From: Paramacrobiotus metropolitanus
Taxonomy: Eukaryota > Tardigrada > Eutardigrada > Parachela > Macrobiotidae
Assembly (NCBI RefSeq): GCF_019649055.1
Contig: NW_026570316.1
Coordinates: 1 to 64,000 of the forward strand
Length of the DNA stretch: 64,000 bases
Direction: 5' to 3'
Shown here: piece after piece, positions 11,889 to 22,818 of the stretch
Numbering within the stretch: the stretch's first letter is position 1
Layout: every line of letters begins with the position of its first letter
The notes under the pieces: generated by a model
Databases searched by the model: none
Told to the model about the DNA's origin: nothing
Seen by the model: the letters and a program-made list of their open reading frames with translations, nothing else
Program-made: the position numbers and the translations under genes

Positions 11889-12420
11889 TTGGCACGCTAC
11901 AATAACCCGCAGCAGCAAATTAATATGATGGAGTTGGACTTACCGGCCGGTTTGTCCACATCGCCGCCACAGTGCAATAAAATGGAAGTACAGGATTTTT
12001 CGCAACATCCGTTGGCGGATCATGTGTGTTTATTACCGACGCTTGATGCTCAGGCTTGGTACTCTGTAATTGATATAAATTATCAGAAAGTGAAGACCAT
12101 GCTGGATACGGGCTCTAGTATTTCAGTTATGTCATTAAAAAATGGCGAAAGATTTGAAATTAAATATTCATCGTTGCCCGGATCACATTAAAGGCAGGGT
12201 TGTACATACAGCTTACCAAGGAGACAGCTGATTGAGCCGTTGTCGGTAGTGGTCACCATCCACGAATTTGGGATGGCTTTTGAGCACGCAGTGCTTGTGA
12301 GTTCCACTTTGATAGGGACCACGTGGTTTTAGGTTTAGACTTTTAGCTACAAAGCCTTTTATTCTGGATATGAACACTATGACGTGGCGTCTCTCGCGTA
12401 GACAGCCTAATGCACCGGCA
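11889..12420 (+). pseudogene. Aspartic protease (retropepsin-like), frameshifted
   Basis: The open frame 11889-12191 contains LDTGSSISVMS, with the catalytic Asp-Thr-Gly at 12105. Downstream, in other frames, is the VVLGLDF-type strand followed by KPFILDMNTMTW near 12325-12385, typical of the flap and C-terminal part of retropepsins. A stop at 12189 and frame changes separate the two halves. The role would be gag-pol processing. Confidence 0.6.
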
Positions 12421-13500
12421 TTCTTCCGTCGTGAAACTCACCTGATGTCGGACGTCATTAGGTCACACGATTTTGATCCGTTAATTCCTGTGGGAGTTAA
12501 GCCGTCTCCCGCGATTCCTGCATTGATGTTAACTGAGCGCATTGGTGTCGCTAAGGAAGCAAATTGTACCGTATGAGTCAGCTCATTTAATTCTGGCAAA
12601 AGCTGACCCAGAAATTTGTATCTTGCACCTACAAAAGCGAAGCAGGAGTGGCCGCGTCCAGTCGCAACGCCACCAGTGACAAAAGCGGTTGATGTCCCGG
12701 TGAAAACGGAAATTAAAGAAACTACACCAGTTCACGTAGCTCCGATTAAAAAGGGATCTGATCAGCGTGATGAGGAGTTTGTGCGTAGTGTAGTACAGGA
12801 GATGATTCGCCAATATCTCCCTAGAGCAGCTTCCGTCGCGGATGAACCTGTTCGTCCTGCAATTAAAAAAGGAAATTAGGTGGAGAAAAACCCAGAACCA
12901 AGTCAAGTTCGTGGGGAGGCGGTGAAACAATTGTAAATAGTATGCAGTCTAGTTCGTGGGGAGGAACAGGCGTCTTCAGCCGCCAGTTTAAAAGGAAAGA
13001 ATTCCCAGCCGCCACCGGCAAGCAGCTGAGTAGTTCAAGTCTTCGGCATCAGTCAGCCCCAGCCTTCTGGATCCAGTAGTTCGTGGGGTGAAGATCCTTG
13101 CAGCTTCCGATCCATTTTCGATTGACGCAGTACTGCAGCATCCTGCAGCTCAATACCTATACATGGGTGCTGCGGAAATCTTCAAATCGGTTGAATGCTT
13201 AGCATAGACAATAAATTATTAATGTCATACCTGTTGAGCGAGATCGCAGAGATGTTGATGAAGTCCATGATTATCCGCTCTTACATGGCACGCAATCCAG
13301 AGTTGAAGAAATGGATGACGCCGATGGATAGGCCGCAGGATAAGGGCTTATTCCTTCAGAGAAAAGATTCCGTGATCCGCAGTTCTGGCGCGAAACTCAA
13401 CAGCAATGTGTTGATAGCCGGATGTGGTACAAAATGTACAAGAAACCGTCGCACGCTAATACGAATTTTACCAAATACGAAATCAACAGGTTTGTGATTT
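12421..13500 (+). pseudogene. pol linker region of unknown function
   Basis: Open pieces lie at 12616-12879 (Pro, Lys and Val rich, with repeated VKTEIKETTPVH-like sequence) and 13195-13497. The hexamer-rich phrase AGTTCGTGGGGAGG occurs at about 12950 with variants near 12908 and 13078. I do not recognise a domain. This segment lies between the protease and the first H2C2-like module and looks like degenerate pol coding sequence. Confidence 0.35.
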
Positions 13501-13878
13501 GTGAGGATATTGTGCAGGGTACCTGATCATTCTGGTGCATGTCCGAGAATTTACGTGCCGTATCAATGGCGACAGAAATTAATTGCCTGCTTCCACGAAA
13601 TTTTAATTCATAAGCAAGCGTATGGCCGGCATGAAAAGCTATATCCGTACTTGGTGAAATTATTTTACTGGCCGGACTGTATAATAGAAATTGAACGGTA
13701 CGAGAAGAACTGCGACGTGTGTCGAAACTCGATTAATGATCGCCGGCATTTTGAAACCCTGAAACGCACAGAGCAATTAAATACAGAAAGCCACAGGAAA
13801 ACGTATAATTTTTCCGTGGACAACCCGGCACCAGCAGGAGAATTTAAAGCGGTAACTTTGTCCCTGCAGATGGTATGA
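13501..13878 (+). CDS. First H2C2-like zinc module, upstream of RT
   Basis: The reading frame contains VPYQWRQKLIACFHEILIHK followed by a YWP motif and a Cys-x2-Cys pair (CDVC). Two His near residues 32 and 37 and Cys 71 and 74 give the layout of the integrase N-terminal zinc-binding (H2C2) domain. In ordinary Ty3/gypsy elements this domain occurs once, just before the integrase core. Here a copy lies between protease and RT, and the conventional one follows at about 16780. No start codon is conserved, so it is probably part of a longer pol frame. Confidence 0.5.
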   Translation: MRILCRVPDHSGACPRIYVPYQWRQKLIACFHEILIHKQAYGRHEKLYPYLVKLFYWPDCIIEIERYEKNCDVCRNSINDRRHFETLKRTEQLNTESHRKTYNFSVDNPAPAGEFKAVTLSLQMV

Positions 13879-14692
13879 AACCCATTAACATCGGCCCGTG
13901 TCCAGTCTCCTACGAAGATAAACAGGCGGAGAAGCAAAGAGAAATAAACTCTCAAATCGTGTCTAACTCACCGCAAAACCATAAGTTGATTAGTGAGCAA
14001 GTTTCGAGTTTCTTCCTTCGGCAGTCAGGGCCTCTTACGACTCCCCAATAGATGCTGATATCAATGAACAGTGGAGGATTTGGAACGAAATTCATGAGCA
14101 AAAGTATTGAGGGAGACTGTGTTAGTGCAGTACAACCTACCGTGGGAAATTACGAACCGCCAACGGAAGGTCCAAGGAATTCCCAGGCGTAAAAAGTCCA
14201 GTTACAGCCGCAGAATTCGGCGGGAATATGCAGAAAGAGAGGCGGCAAGCCAAATGTCAGCTGAGACGGTGCAGCCAGCACCGGTACCACAACAACCGGC
14301 GGCTAAAAAATTTGCCCAAACGATCTCAGGACGTTCGTGAGTCCACTGATATCCCGGCATGCGTGTATTCGAAGGATGTCATCGAGCTGGCGTACAGGGA
14401 CGCCCATCTGAAACAGGCACAAGCACAGGTTGAGCTTAATTCGGTAGAACATGATATTTACCGCTTGAGCCAGAACCCGGTCCAATTGACTGTTTCAAAT
14501 GGAGCTGTTTCCAGCTTCGCCGGTTATAATTCAGCCCCATTCCCAGGGAATTATTCGCGCAACGACGTTGATGTCTGACGAACAGTTCATGGAATTTCAA
14601 GACGAATACCTGTACACCCAGCCATTTCTCTACGAAGGAAAATACCAGAGTCAAATAAAACGCCGTATTACTCGATGGCGTCTTAACGTTAA
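13879..14692 (+). pseudogene. pol segment without recognised domain
   Basis: Open pieces at 14107-14340 and 14228-14578 overlap in different frames. The first is basic with many Arg and Lys (PRRKKSSYSRRIRR) and ends Pro-rich. I see no catalytic motif. The position between the first zinc module and the RT suggests a spacer domain. Confidence 0.3.
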
Positions 14693-15890
14693 ATGAGTAT
14701 GGTAATTGCCGAGTCTGCGTTGTTAACGTCTGACAAACCGCTGGTTTTGAATGAAGAAACCAACCTTGGCGAAGTCGCGCTTGTGGACGCAGTGTACCAA
14801 ATGGACTCTCCGGAGTTCCAGGAGAATTGTCAAGAGGCAATTAGTGGCATTCCCAGTGTGGAAGAAGGTGTCTTGACACCGGAGAAAATAAATGAATGTG
14901 TGGTTATGCAGTTGCCGCCACCCGCCGTTAGTGTCGTTGATCCTGAAACCGAAGAAACGTTCGCTAAAATCAAAGTTGGTGATATCTGTCCCAGCAAGGA
15001 TGAATTAAAAGCAATCTTTTATCAAGCGAAATCAGTTTTACCGACTAAGGCGCGTCCTGTGGGTTGTTGTACCATATATGAGCACTCTGTGGATACAGGC
15101 ACGAGTTTGCCGGTCAGAACTCCTCCGTATCGCACATCGTTTGAAGACCGCAAATGGCTCCAGGCCAAAACACAGGAAATGATTAAAGACGGTATAATTG
15201 AGCCAACAAATTCGGCATGGGGCAGTCCCATCTGCATAGTGAAGAAGAAGGATAAATCCGGCGTTTAACCGTGGATTTCCGTAAGCTTAACGAAAGATTA
15301 ATGGGCAGCAGTTACCCGCTTCCCAGAGTTGACGATATATTAAATGCCCTCGATAAAGCTACGGTTTTCAGTAAAATCGATTTAAAGAGTGGCTTTTGGC
15401 AAATAAAATAAAACCGGAAGACCGGTGTAAAACAACAATGGTTGGCGAAGAGTTCACGTTCCAATACAAAGTCTTACCTTTTGGGATGAAGGACGCGCCT
15501 TCGGCTTTCCAGCGCGCCATGGATTTGACGCTTGCGAACATGAAGTGGAGGAACGTATTAGTTTTTATTGATGACATTATTGTCTTCAGTAAAACCTGGC
15601 TGATCATATGCGAGATTTACAGGAGCTCTTTTGCGGCTCCAGGAATGCGGCTGGACCATTAATCCTGAAAAGACAGAATTATTTGTAAATTCAATAACGT
15701 TCCTGGGTCACACGGTTGACCAGTTCGGTATCAGTACTGATCCAGAGAAGATCCAGGCGGTTAAGGAATTTGGCCCTATAAAAGACAAAAAAGATATAAT
15801 ACGGTTCCTAGGTATGGTGGATATTATCGCCAATTTATTAAGAATTTTCAAGAGATTGCGAGCCGCTTCAAAAGTTGATTCCTAAAAAGT
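14693..15890 (+). pseudogene. pol: Reverse transcriptase (Ty3/gypsy type), frameshifted
   Basis: The frame 14693-15268 leads into the RT with PPYRTSFEDRKW, then IKDGIIEPTNSAWGSPICIV, the usual fingers motif. After a frame change come the DFRKLNE motif (about 15270-15300), SKIDLKSGFW near 15370, VLPFGMKDAPSAFQR near 15475, and VFIDDIIVFS with the catalytic Asp pair near 15567. The thumb region with FLGHTVDQFG lies at about 15700. Breaks near 15266, 15408, 15595 and 15660 make it non-functional as written. Confidence 0.8.
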
Positions 15891-16451
15891 TACCTTTGAA
15901 TGGGGAACGGATCAGTGTAGGTCTGTGGAACAATTGAAGGAGGCCTTGGTGACGGCGCCGGTCTTGGCCCGTTATGACCCGGAGGCTTTGTCGCGAGTTA
16001 TTGTCGATGCCAGTACTATTGCTGTGGGTGCAGTCCTTATGCAATGTCCCAAGGATAAACCGACGGATGTGCCGACAAATTGGCGTCCTATCGCGTATCT
16101 AAGCCGCAAGTTGACTGAAACGCAGAAAAGGCTCTACTTCCCTACCGAGCTTGAGGCTTACGCAGTTATCTGTGCTTTAAAGAAATGGAAACATTATTTG
16201 TCCGATTATCAGTTCGAAGTACAAACGGATCATCAAGCATTAGTGTTTTAAATAATATGCGCGATGCCGCTGGCCGCCTTGGGCGCTGGGCGTTGTATAT
16301 CCAGCAATTTAATACTAAACCGTTCACATACCTGGCAAAGAGAACGTTATTGCTGACGCCTTGAGCAGAAATCCAGGAGAGCAACCGGAACCTGACTCCT
16401 GACGACTCGGATACGAGTCTGATTATCGGCAACCACCCTTTCGCCGGTGAT
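15891..16451 (+). pseudogene. pol: RNase H domain of pol
   Basis: The frame 15925-16251 carries VIVDASTIAVGAVL, then RPIAYLSRKLTETQKRL, PTELEAYAV and QTDHQAL. These supply the Asp, Glu and Asp expected in an RNase H active site. A stop at 16249 and a frame change precede the last helix (GRLGRWALYIQQF) near 16275. Confidence 0.75.
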
Positions 16452-17815
16452 ATGGCGATGATTGAATGTTGCTTCGCGGTTCTGGAGCGAGATTATGTGG
16501 ACATCCGCTTTGAAATGATGTCGGCGGAAGTGAAGGCAGTGTCCGAGGCAGACATGAAGGCATTTGACGCAGATAAAGTCCAAAAGTTGATTACGGATGA
16601 CAAGGCCTCATACTGGGCTGAGGAACAGTCCCGAGACGCGAGAATTGTCCGATGGCGACTGCTCCTAGAGAATAAAAAGGAAAAGATGTCAGACCACGAG
16701 AAATTACATCTAAACAAATTTGTGGTGAAACAGGGCGTGGTATACTACAAGTTCGAATTAAACCGGAAGATCTATTACTGCATGTATGTACCTGTTCACT
16801 GGCGGCTCCAGTTCCTTCAGGATAACCATGATTCCCCGTTAGCAGCACACTTGGGCGTCCTGGCCACCTATAAAAGGATGTACAAGTATTTTTATTGGCC
16901 TCGTATGTTTGAGTCTGTTAAAAGTTATTGCGCTTGCCCGGCGTGCCTTGCACAAAATCCTCTTGCTACGGCACCGGCCGGTGCTCTCCAGTCCAATCCT
17001 GACCGTTCCTCCTCGGTTAGTTTGGGCAATCGACGTTGCTCCGGCTCTCCCAACGACGGAATCTGGAAACAAAAACATAATAATCGCTGTTGATTACGGA
17101 AGCAAATACATTGTGGCTGAGGCAGTTGAGAGAAATGATGCCGCCACATTGGCGTTGTTCTTTTATCGCCGCATTCTCGACAGTCTTTGGCATGCCTGTA
17201 CACATCACTCAGACCGCGGCAGTAATTTTATGTCTGAGATGTTTCGAGAGCTTCGCTCTCGCTGGTGTTGCTCACGCACCGACGGCATCAGGCCACCAGC
17301 AGGGTAACGGTCTGTTGAAAAACGCGTAGGGGAAATCAAAAAGGCGCTAGCGAAGTATGTGAACGAGCAGCAAAGTGACTGGGATATATTCCTCCCAGCA
17401 CTTTGTGCTGCCTTTAACAGTAAGGTTGTGGAGCGAACGGGCCGCTCACCATTCTTCATGATGCACGGCACCGAGATGCGCTTACCGATAAATAACTTCC
17501 TGCCATTTGAAGAGGATTTCGTGATTCCTGCCCATGTATATGTACAGCAGATGCAGCGCGGCCTTGGTGAGGCCTTGGACTTGGTGAATGCAGAAGAGTT
17601 TCGCCATAAACTTAAGGACAAAATTCGTTACGATGCAAATATTTCACACGTATCGTATAAACCGGGAGATCAAGTTTTGGTATACGTACTTCATCGAAAA
17701 GTGGGGAAAAATCCATCCCTTATGCCCCGTTGGACTGCTGGATGGGAAATTGTGCGTCAGTCAGGGCCAGTGCATTATGTAGTAAAAGTAACCGGCGCGG
17801 AATGTCAAAACTGAC
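16452..17815 (+). pseudogene. pol: Integrase: zinc-binding domain, core and C-terminal part
   Basis: The frame 16452-17093 contains the conventional zinc-binding domain (NHDSPLAAHLG, then YWPRM, CACPAC) at about 16780-16950. The core begins with WAIDVA near 17030, HSDRGSNF near 17205, and a QGNG segment near 17300 where the catalytic Glu is displaced by a frame change. 17359-17814 holds the end of the core (FNSKVVERTGRSPF) and the C-terminal part with PRWTAGWEIV, similar to the GPY/F module. At least two frame changes are present. Confidence 0.75.
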
Positions 17816-18133
17816 ACTGTACATGTCAGCCGTTTAAAGCCGTATAATTTCCGCGACGTCGATACTATTCTACAAGACGAGCATTTACCGAAATTACTCG
17901 ATTGTGTGGAGAAGGAATGCCCCGATGAGTTAGTTGAGGCGCCCGCGCCGCCGCCGGTGATTCCGTCCGTTGATTCAGCATCGTCGCGCCTTGATGCTGA
18001 GTACGCTGAATATCTGGATAACCAGATGGAAGCGGTTCCATTGCTTAAAACCCGCTCCGGGCGTGTGGTGAAACCTGTAGAAAGACTTGTGAACCAGATG
18101 AACGACAAAAGCGTAAAGAGACCCGTCGGCTGA
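17816..18133 (+). pseudogene. Integrase C-terminal tail
   Basis: The open piece 17906-18133 is acidic and Pro-rich and ends with KTRSGRVVKPVERL. A short basic RSGRVVKP-type tail is common at the C terminus of Ty3/gypsy integrases. It closes the conventional pol. Confidence 0.45.
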
Positions 18134-18146
18134 TGCTAAAAAGCGC

Positions 18147-18818
18147 ATGGCCACAAATGATAGAGAACCGGCTATCCCGAATGTATCCCAGCCGGGAGGG
18201 GGCCAATCCCAACCAGCTGAACCGTTGGCCAGTGGTACTCCGCCAATTACCTGTAACGCAATGGAGATTGGGCCGGCACAGCCAGTAAAAACTTCTTCTG
18301 CGGTTGTAGAAGACAGAACTCTCCCAGTTCCGGCTTGGGCACGCCCAATTGAGCAGTTTTGGCCACAAGGTGTAATATCCGATGACGCCCTTGATAAGCA
18401 GGAATTCTGGAGGTATCGCCAGATGGAGTGTAGTGACATGATGTTGTGGGACGCCGTTGTTGATGGAGACTGCACTCTTGAGGAATCCGCATACTCGGCC
18501 TGGCATCTTCCTTTAGTTCTGAAAGTAAACGGCATTATTTGCCATTACGGAGAAAAACAGGACATTGCAAAAAGAGTACCCAAAATTCTCATTCCTTATC
18601 AGTGGCGTAAAATTTTAGTTGAATCTGTGCATCGGCGGTTGTTGCATAAGTATAACAGTAATATTACGCCGTATGATTACTTTAGAAGTCTTCGTCTCTG
18701 GCCGGAAATGAGACGTGACTGTATTAATTTCATAAAAATCTGTACCTATGCAATAACGATTAAAAGGCCGAGCGGCCGTGTAAATTTGTACATTTATTTT
18801 ATTTTATTTTATTTTTGA
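18147..18818 (+). CDS. Third H2C2-like module downstream of integrase
   Basis: The open frame has a Pro-rich start and then LKVNGIICHYGEKQ, ILIPYQWRKILVESVHRRLLHK and LRLWPEM. This repeats the layout of the module at 13.5 kb and is more similar to it than to the integrase domain at 16.8 kb. Two His and one Cys are in place. The second Cys of the C-x2-C pair appears lost (CTYA). No ATG is conserved at the left edge, so it may be the end of a pol-like frame or a degenerate duplicate. Confidence 0.5.
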   Translation: MATNDREPAIPNVSQPGGGQSQPAEPLASGTPPITCNAMEIGPAQPVKTSSAVVEDRTLPVPAWARPIEQFWPQGVISDDALDKQEFWRYRQMECSDMMLWDAVVDGDCTLEESAYSAWHLPLVLKVNGIICHYGEKQDIAKRVPKILIPYQWRKILVESVHRRLLHKYNSNITPYDYFRSLRLWPEMRRDCINFIKICTYAITIKRPSGRVNLYIYFILFYF

Positions 18819-19113
18819 ACTCTAAGAATCGAAATTTTATTCCTTAATGCATTAAAGCTGTCTGGAAAGTTCCCAAATCATTTGTACGTACAGATTGACG
18901 GTGTGTATTCGCCATTGGACAGTCCGCAGTGACGTAGTAGCGTTCGTTGCTCTTTCGGCATATCATCTGCGTGGAAAAGCTGCTTTTAGCTGGCCGCAAA
19001 TGCGATTTTTACCTGTAAAGATCAGTGGCATTCATTAATTCACTCTCAATCTTGCGTGAATTTGTTCCTTCTCTACACTGATTTTACGGTTGAAATAACT
19101 CCATACCGCTATA
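18785..19113 (+). other. Non-coding gap with (TTTTA)n run
   Basis: A short TTTATTTTATTTT run at about 18795-18816 is followed by some 300 nt without a convincing ORF. It separates pol from the accessory ORFs and may hold the promoter of ORF A, although no clear TATA box was seen. Confidence 0.35.
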
Positions 19114-19962
19114 ATGTATCGCCCGAAAATGCCAGCACATCATTCCTTCACGCATGAGGATACTACGAGTTCCTCGGAGGATTCGGTGCAGGTTTTGGCA
19201 GATGTCTTGGCCGATGTTCAGCCGCCTATGTACCCTGATCCTCATGTTGGATGGCCTGAACCAACATTTGAATGGTCTCATTGCATGGTGGATTGTGGCC
19301 TTCGTCCGTCTCCGCACGACTATGCCCGTGGAGGAAAGAGTTATATTCCCCCGTCTGGTTTGATTAATTGTCCCTACAATCCGGACAGAGATTATGTGGA
19401 GCTGCATCCTGAAACTCGATTGCGTTTTCGCGGCAAGATTTACCATAATGGTTCGCAGATGACGGTGGACAAATATAACCGTTTTGTCCACACTCTGGAT
19501 CTGTCAAAGGACGCACACTATGCATTGTTACGTTACCTGCGAGTGGACTTCCGCCAAGGATGGCTCATTGGGCAAATCGTCTGCGAACTCCGTCGGAACT
19601 ACGGCATCAATGTGGTGCGCAATCCTGTCGAGTTTCTCACTGCGTTGGATTATGTCCCGGGGGAAACGGGAGACCATGGTGCCGTTGTTACGCTCGTGGA
19701 CGCGTATAATCAGCATATCGAGGAGTTGGTTTCCAATATTGACGAGGATCACCGCTTGGAAGCAGAGCAGCGCTATTTCGATCGTCTGAATGCAGCGGAT
19801 CCGCGCTCGTCATCCCGTCAACAGCAGCAACTGCAACAAACTCGTTGGCTGTTACGTGAAGGACAGGAGAAGCGTGGCCCGGGCAAACTGGATGCTTCAA
19901 TTGCTAAACGCCACTGTCCACGCCGTGATGACGACGACGATAACATGGGCGCTGCGGTGTGA
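19114..19962 (+). CDS. Accessory ORF A, 282 residues, unknown function
   Basis: This is an intact frame from ATG 19114 to TGA. The N terminus is Ser/Glu-rich, the middle is a globular-looking segment with FVHTLDLSKDAHYALLRYL and FRQGWLIGQIVCELRRNYG, and the C terminus is Gln-rich, then basic, ending in a run of Asp (about residues 272-277). There is no signal peptide or membrane segment. It follows pol in the same orientation and an AATAAA lies 250 nt downstream. I do not recognise the family. Its integrity next to a frameshifted pol suggests more recent constraint or better local sequence quality. Confidence 0.7.
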   Translation: MYRPKMPAHHSFTHEDTTSSSEDSVQVLADVLADVQPPMYPDPHVGWPEPTFEWSHCMVDCGLRPSPHDYARGGKSYIPPSGLINCPYNPDRDYVELHPETRLRFRGKIYHNGSQMTVDKYNRFVHTLDLSKDAHYALLRYLRVDFRQGWLIGQIVCELRRNYGINVVRNPVEFLTALDYVPGETGDHGAVVTLVDAYNQHIEELVSNIDEDHRLEAEQRYFDRLNAADPRSSSRQQQQLQQTRWLLREGQEKRGPGKLDASIAKRHCPRRDDDDDNMGAAV

Positions 19963-20213
19963 TGATGATTTTTCCTGCAATTACAGCCCTGTTTTAGCGC
20001 CCTTTTTAGTTTAGCTTCTGTATTTTTCGTTTTACGGAGGAGCATTATCTTTTGTGTTGAGCATTTTACTCCAAGTCTATAGAATTCTGTACAGAACCTG
20101 TTTTCCGTTTACAATTAGATCTTTAGCGTTACTCTTACAGCCTGTGCAAGGTGCAGCTATTCTACGAAATGGCTTACCATTCATTCTCTGGAACGCAGAT
20201 TTGGCTATTCAGC

Positions 20214-20219
20214 AATAAA
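20214..20219 (+). terminator. Poly(A) signal after ORF A
   Basis: AATAAA lies about 250 nt after the ORF A stop, suggesting that ORF A is transcribed as its own unit. Confidence 0.4.
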
Positions 20220-20553
20220 TCGGTTCAAATCGGACTTCTCCGGTTGTTTAAAATCAGAATGTGGCAGATAATCTGACGGAAAACGATTTAACATACAAAA
20301 TGACAGTTTAAAATGCAAGTCTTCACGTTTGAACATGTAAACAATTTTGTCACTGTAGCAACCGCCCGTGTGTCGTTAAATGTTAGGGCAGTGGCAGTCA
20401 CATAGTGCGCAGCTGCTTCCGGTCTGCACAGCTGCGGTGTGTCAGCGGTTTTCCTGTTCACTCTTGCCTTTTACATTTTTAGCTGCAGCTTTTAAATTTT
20501 ACAGGCTTTGTCGTCATTTTTTTTTCTGGTTTAAATCTCTGCTCTTCCATACT

Positions 20554-21342
20554 ATGGAGATGGAATTTTATAAATCAGAGCGCGGGCGTATGATTTGTGC
20601 CGAGCAAGATGAGCAAAAGCGCCGTAAGTTTGTGAAATTTTCTGACTCTGTTGCTTATGTTCTGGCGAACCAGGAACACATTTTTGAGTTTGTGCACTTG
20701 TGGCGTTCGCTTGATGCTCTGTACATTCCTATCAGAGAACTGTGCAGACTCTCTAACTCGGAAATCATGGCTTTGAATTTTGTAGAACCCGAGCCACTGG
20801 ATTTCGAGGCTCAGGTGGCTCTGGAGATTGAGAACATCCGCAAGTCGGAGTCACAGATGTATTACTTAACGATCGGGTTTATTCTGTATCCCGATACTCC
20901 AGTTCGACGTGAAGCATCTGAACGTCTGCGGAAGGAATGTGGTTTGCCATCCCTATTTAACCCGCCAGAAACTTCGCGTGAGCGTCACCAGCGCATGCTA
21001 GAACACAACAAGCGTGTGATGGAGGAGGAACTCTGTTGTGTTGACTGCGAAAATAATGGTCCGGGTTCCTGCGGCCGTATGTTGTACACCTTGGACGATG
21101 AGCCTGTTCCAAATATCTGGGGATCTGGCAATCTGGAGGACTGGAAAGAGCCAGACTTAGATGTGGATGACTGGTGGGCACAGCACAAGCTGGATTTTAA
21201 GGATCCGATTGAATTTTGGCCCGTGGATATGCTGTGGGTGGACGAAGACTTCGGCATCATCCAGAAACCGAAGAAGGAACGCAAGCGCATTTTTGGGCAG
21301 CGTCATCCTCTGCGTGGAATTCGATTCCCTTTTTGGAAGTGA
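20554..21342 (+). CDS. Accessory ORF B, 262 residues, unknown function
   Basis: The frame is intact. I choose ATG 20554, which has A at -3 and G at +4. The same frame is open from an upstream ATG at 20380, which would add 58 residues with a hydrophobic stretch, but that leader is pyrimidine-rich and resembles the 5' leaders of the other accessory ORFs. The protein is acidic and rich in Glu and Trp, with a Cys cluster CCVDCENNGPGSC near residues 165-177 and a basic C-terminal tail. No catalytic motif was recognised. Confidence 0.65.
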   Translation: MEMEFYKSERGRMICAEQDEQKRRKFVKFSDSVAYVLANQEHIFEFVHLWRSLDALYIPIRELCRLSNSEIMALNFVEPEPLDFEAQVALEIENIRKSESQMYYLTIGFILYPDTPVRREASERLRKECGLPSLFNPPETSRERHQRMLEHNKRVMEEELCCVDCENNGPGSCGRMLYTLDDEPVPNIWGSGNLEDWKEPDLDVDDWWAQHKLDFKDPIEFWPVDMLWVDEDFGIIQKPKKERKRIFGQRHPLRGIRFPFWK

Positions 21343-21988
21343 GGACTTTTGTTGATCGGCCGTTTTTGTGTTTAAATTACAGCTCGAAGATTTAAACTGT
21401 ATGGGCCTCTTTCTTTAAATCTCTAGCTGTTTTCTGCTTTTTCTGCGTTTCTATTAATGTCTCAGTCTGGCACGCATAACTATGCATAATTTTAAAGCTG
21501 CTGCGCTGCTGATATTTTAAAATGAACGCTGTTTCGCTCTCCTCCCAGTTGTGATCGAGCCTACAATTATGGCTCTGTTTTCCATGAATTTTGTACTGAT
21601 GGAATGATCCGTAATTTCATAGGCTTTAAGTATTTTGTAAAAAGGAATTAAAAACCTATGGAAGTTAAGATTTTGTGTGTTTAAAGCGGTAAATTGTCGA
21701 GCGTATATTCGTTTAATATACACACTCTAGCGAAATTGCTGACGGTGCTAAGAAGTGTTGTTGCAATATACACGCTCTGCCGTAGGCCGTGTGTTAATGG
21801 ACTTCGCTGGTTACGAAGTATGCGGTCGCCAGCGGGGGCGGCTGTCAAACTCCTATCCTGAATGTATCCCATTATGAATTTTTATTTTAATTCAATTATT
21901 TACAATTACTGTGATATTATTCTGCTGATTCCGCTGCCTTAAGTTTATTTGTGCAATCTGTGATACTGTGGTTATTTGTCAAATCACG
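21343..21988 (+). other. Intergenic region between ORFs B and C
   Basis: About 650 nt without a supported gene. It contains TATACACACTC and TATACACGCTC repeats at 21716-21776, which recall the TATACACGAC LTR end, and a C/G-rich patch at 21825-21845. Confidence 0.35.
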
Positions 21989-22171
21989 ATGACTCCTCCG
22001 GCTTCGGAGAAGAAGAAAGCGGCCAAGCAGGCGCTGGAGAATCGTGTTACGGCATGGACGGAGATAGTCGCTCAGAAGATGGCTGAACGCACGGAAGCCC
22101 AGCAACGTTTTGAGCGTGGCAGAATTGCCGTCAAGGAGGCTGTATCCAAGCTCCCCCCTAAGATTTCTTGA
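21989..22171 (+). CDS. Accessory ORF C, 60-residue helical protein
   Basis: ATG 21989 opens a short frame rich in Ala, Lys, Glu and Arg that looks like one continuous amphipathic helix (ENRVTAWTEIVAQKMAERTE). It ends at the TGA before 22172, with AATAAA at 22509. It could be a small DNA-binding or dimerising protein, but nothing specific is recognised. Confidence 0.45.
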   Translation: MTPPASEKKKAAKQALENRVTAWTEIVAQKMAERTEAQQRFERGRIAVKEAVSKLPPKIS

Positions 22172-22714
22172 TGTGGCATTGTCCGGCGGACTTTTCGATG
22201 TGGATTTCGCCACTATTGTTAGAATGTTTGGTATTTTGTACGGAATGCCTGAAACATCGCTTCACGTCTATGATCTCCTTGCCTTCATTCTTTTATGTGC
22301 ACGCTCATGCGTTTTATGAGATCTCATAATGCAGATTTGGCGCAGCGTTTTATCTTGTATTTTTATTGTTTTGCGGTTAGTTTACTTCGTTATTCAAGGT
22401 TGCGTTTCGCCATATGAGTTGTACACTGTTTAGCTGGTACATTATGGTTTTTGCGCTTCGTTCCGCAAGGCACTTTTGTTGTTTAGTTACTATGCGAGTT
22501 GCGAGTTTAATAAAGCAAGAGTAGTTACCGTCCCTGCTGTCTGTTGGTAACTTTTGGACAATGTAATGCATAACCGCACGAGGATACACTTTCGTTAGGA
22601 TGCTGTACTGGTTTTCATGTAGCTGGTCGCTTCGGTGGGTAGGCCACAGGCATTTTCACTTTGGTTTGTTGTTGGTGTATGCCTTTGGCGCTCCCGCTAA
22701 ATAGGATCTTGTGT
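22172..22714 (+). other. Non-coding stretch before the tRNA-like array
   Basis: No convincing ORF. AATAAA lies at 22509-22514. No polypurine tract is evident just left of the repeated block, which would be expected if the block were a giant 3' LTR beginning here. Confidence 0.4.
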
Positions 22715-22818
22715 AGAGCGACCCCGCTAGTATAGTAGAGGCTTCCGTTGCTTCGTCATTGGAGGTCGGAGGTTCCAGTCCACATAAAAAACGCGATTTT
22801 GTAAATATCCTCATTTTT
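22715..22818 (+). ncRNA. tRNA-like unit 1
   Basis: The A box TAGTATAGTAG (22728) and the B box GGTTCCAGTCC (22771) both fit the Pol III internal promoter consensus. A T5 run lies at 22814. Part of this unit would lie left of the window in copy A. Confidence 0.5.

Noticed and set aside
20380-20553. Hydrophobic N-terminal extension of ORF B as an envelope signal or anchor
   Set aside because: The stretch is pyrimidine-rich leader-like DNA before a better-context ATG, and nothing downstream resembles an envelope ectodomain.
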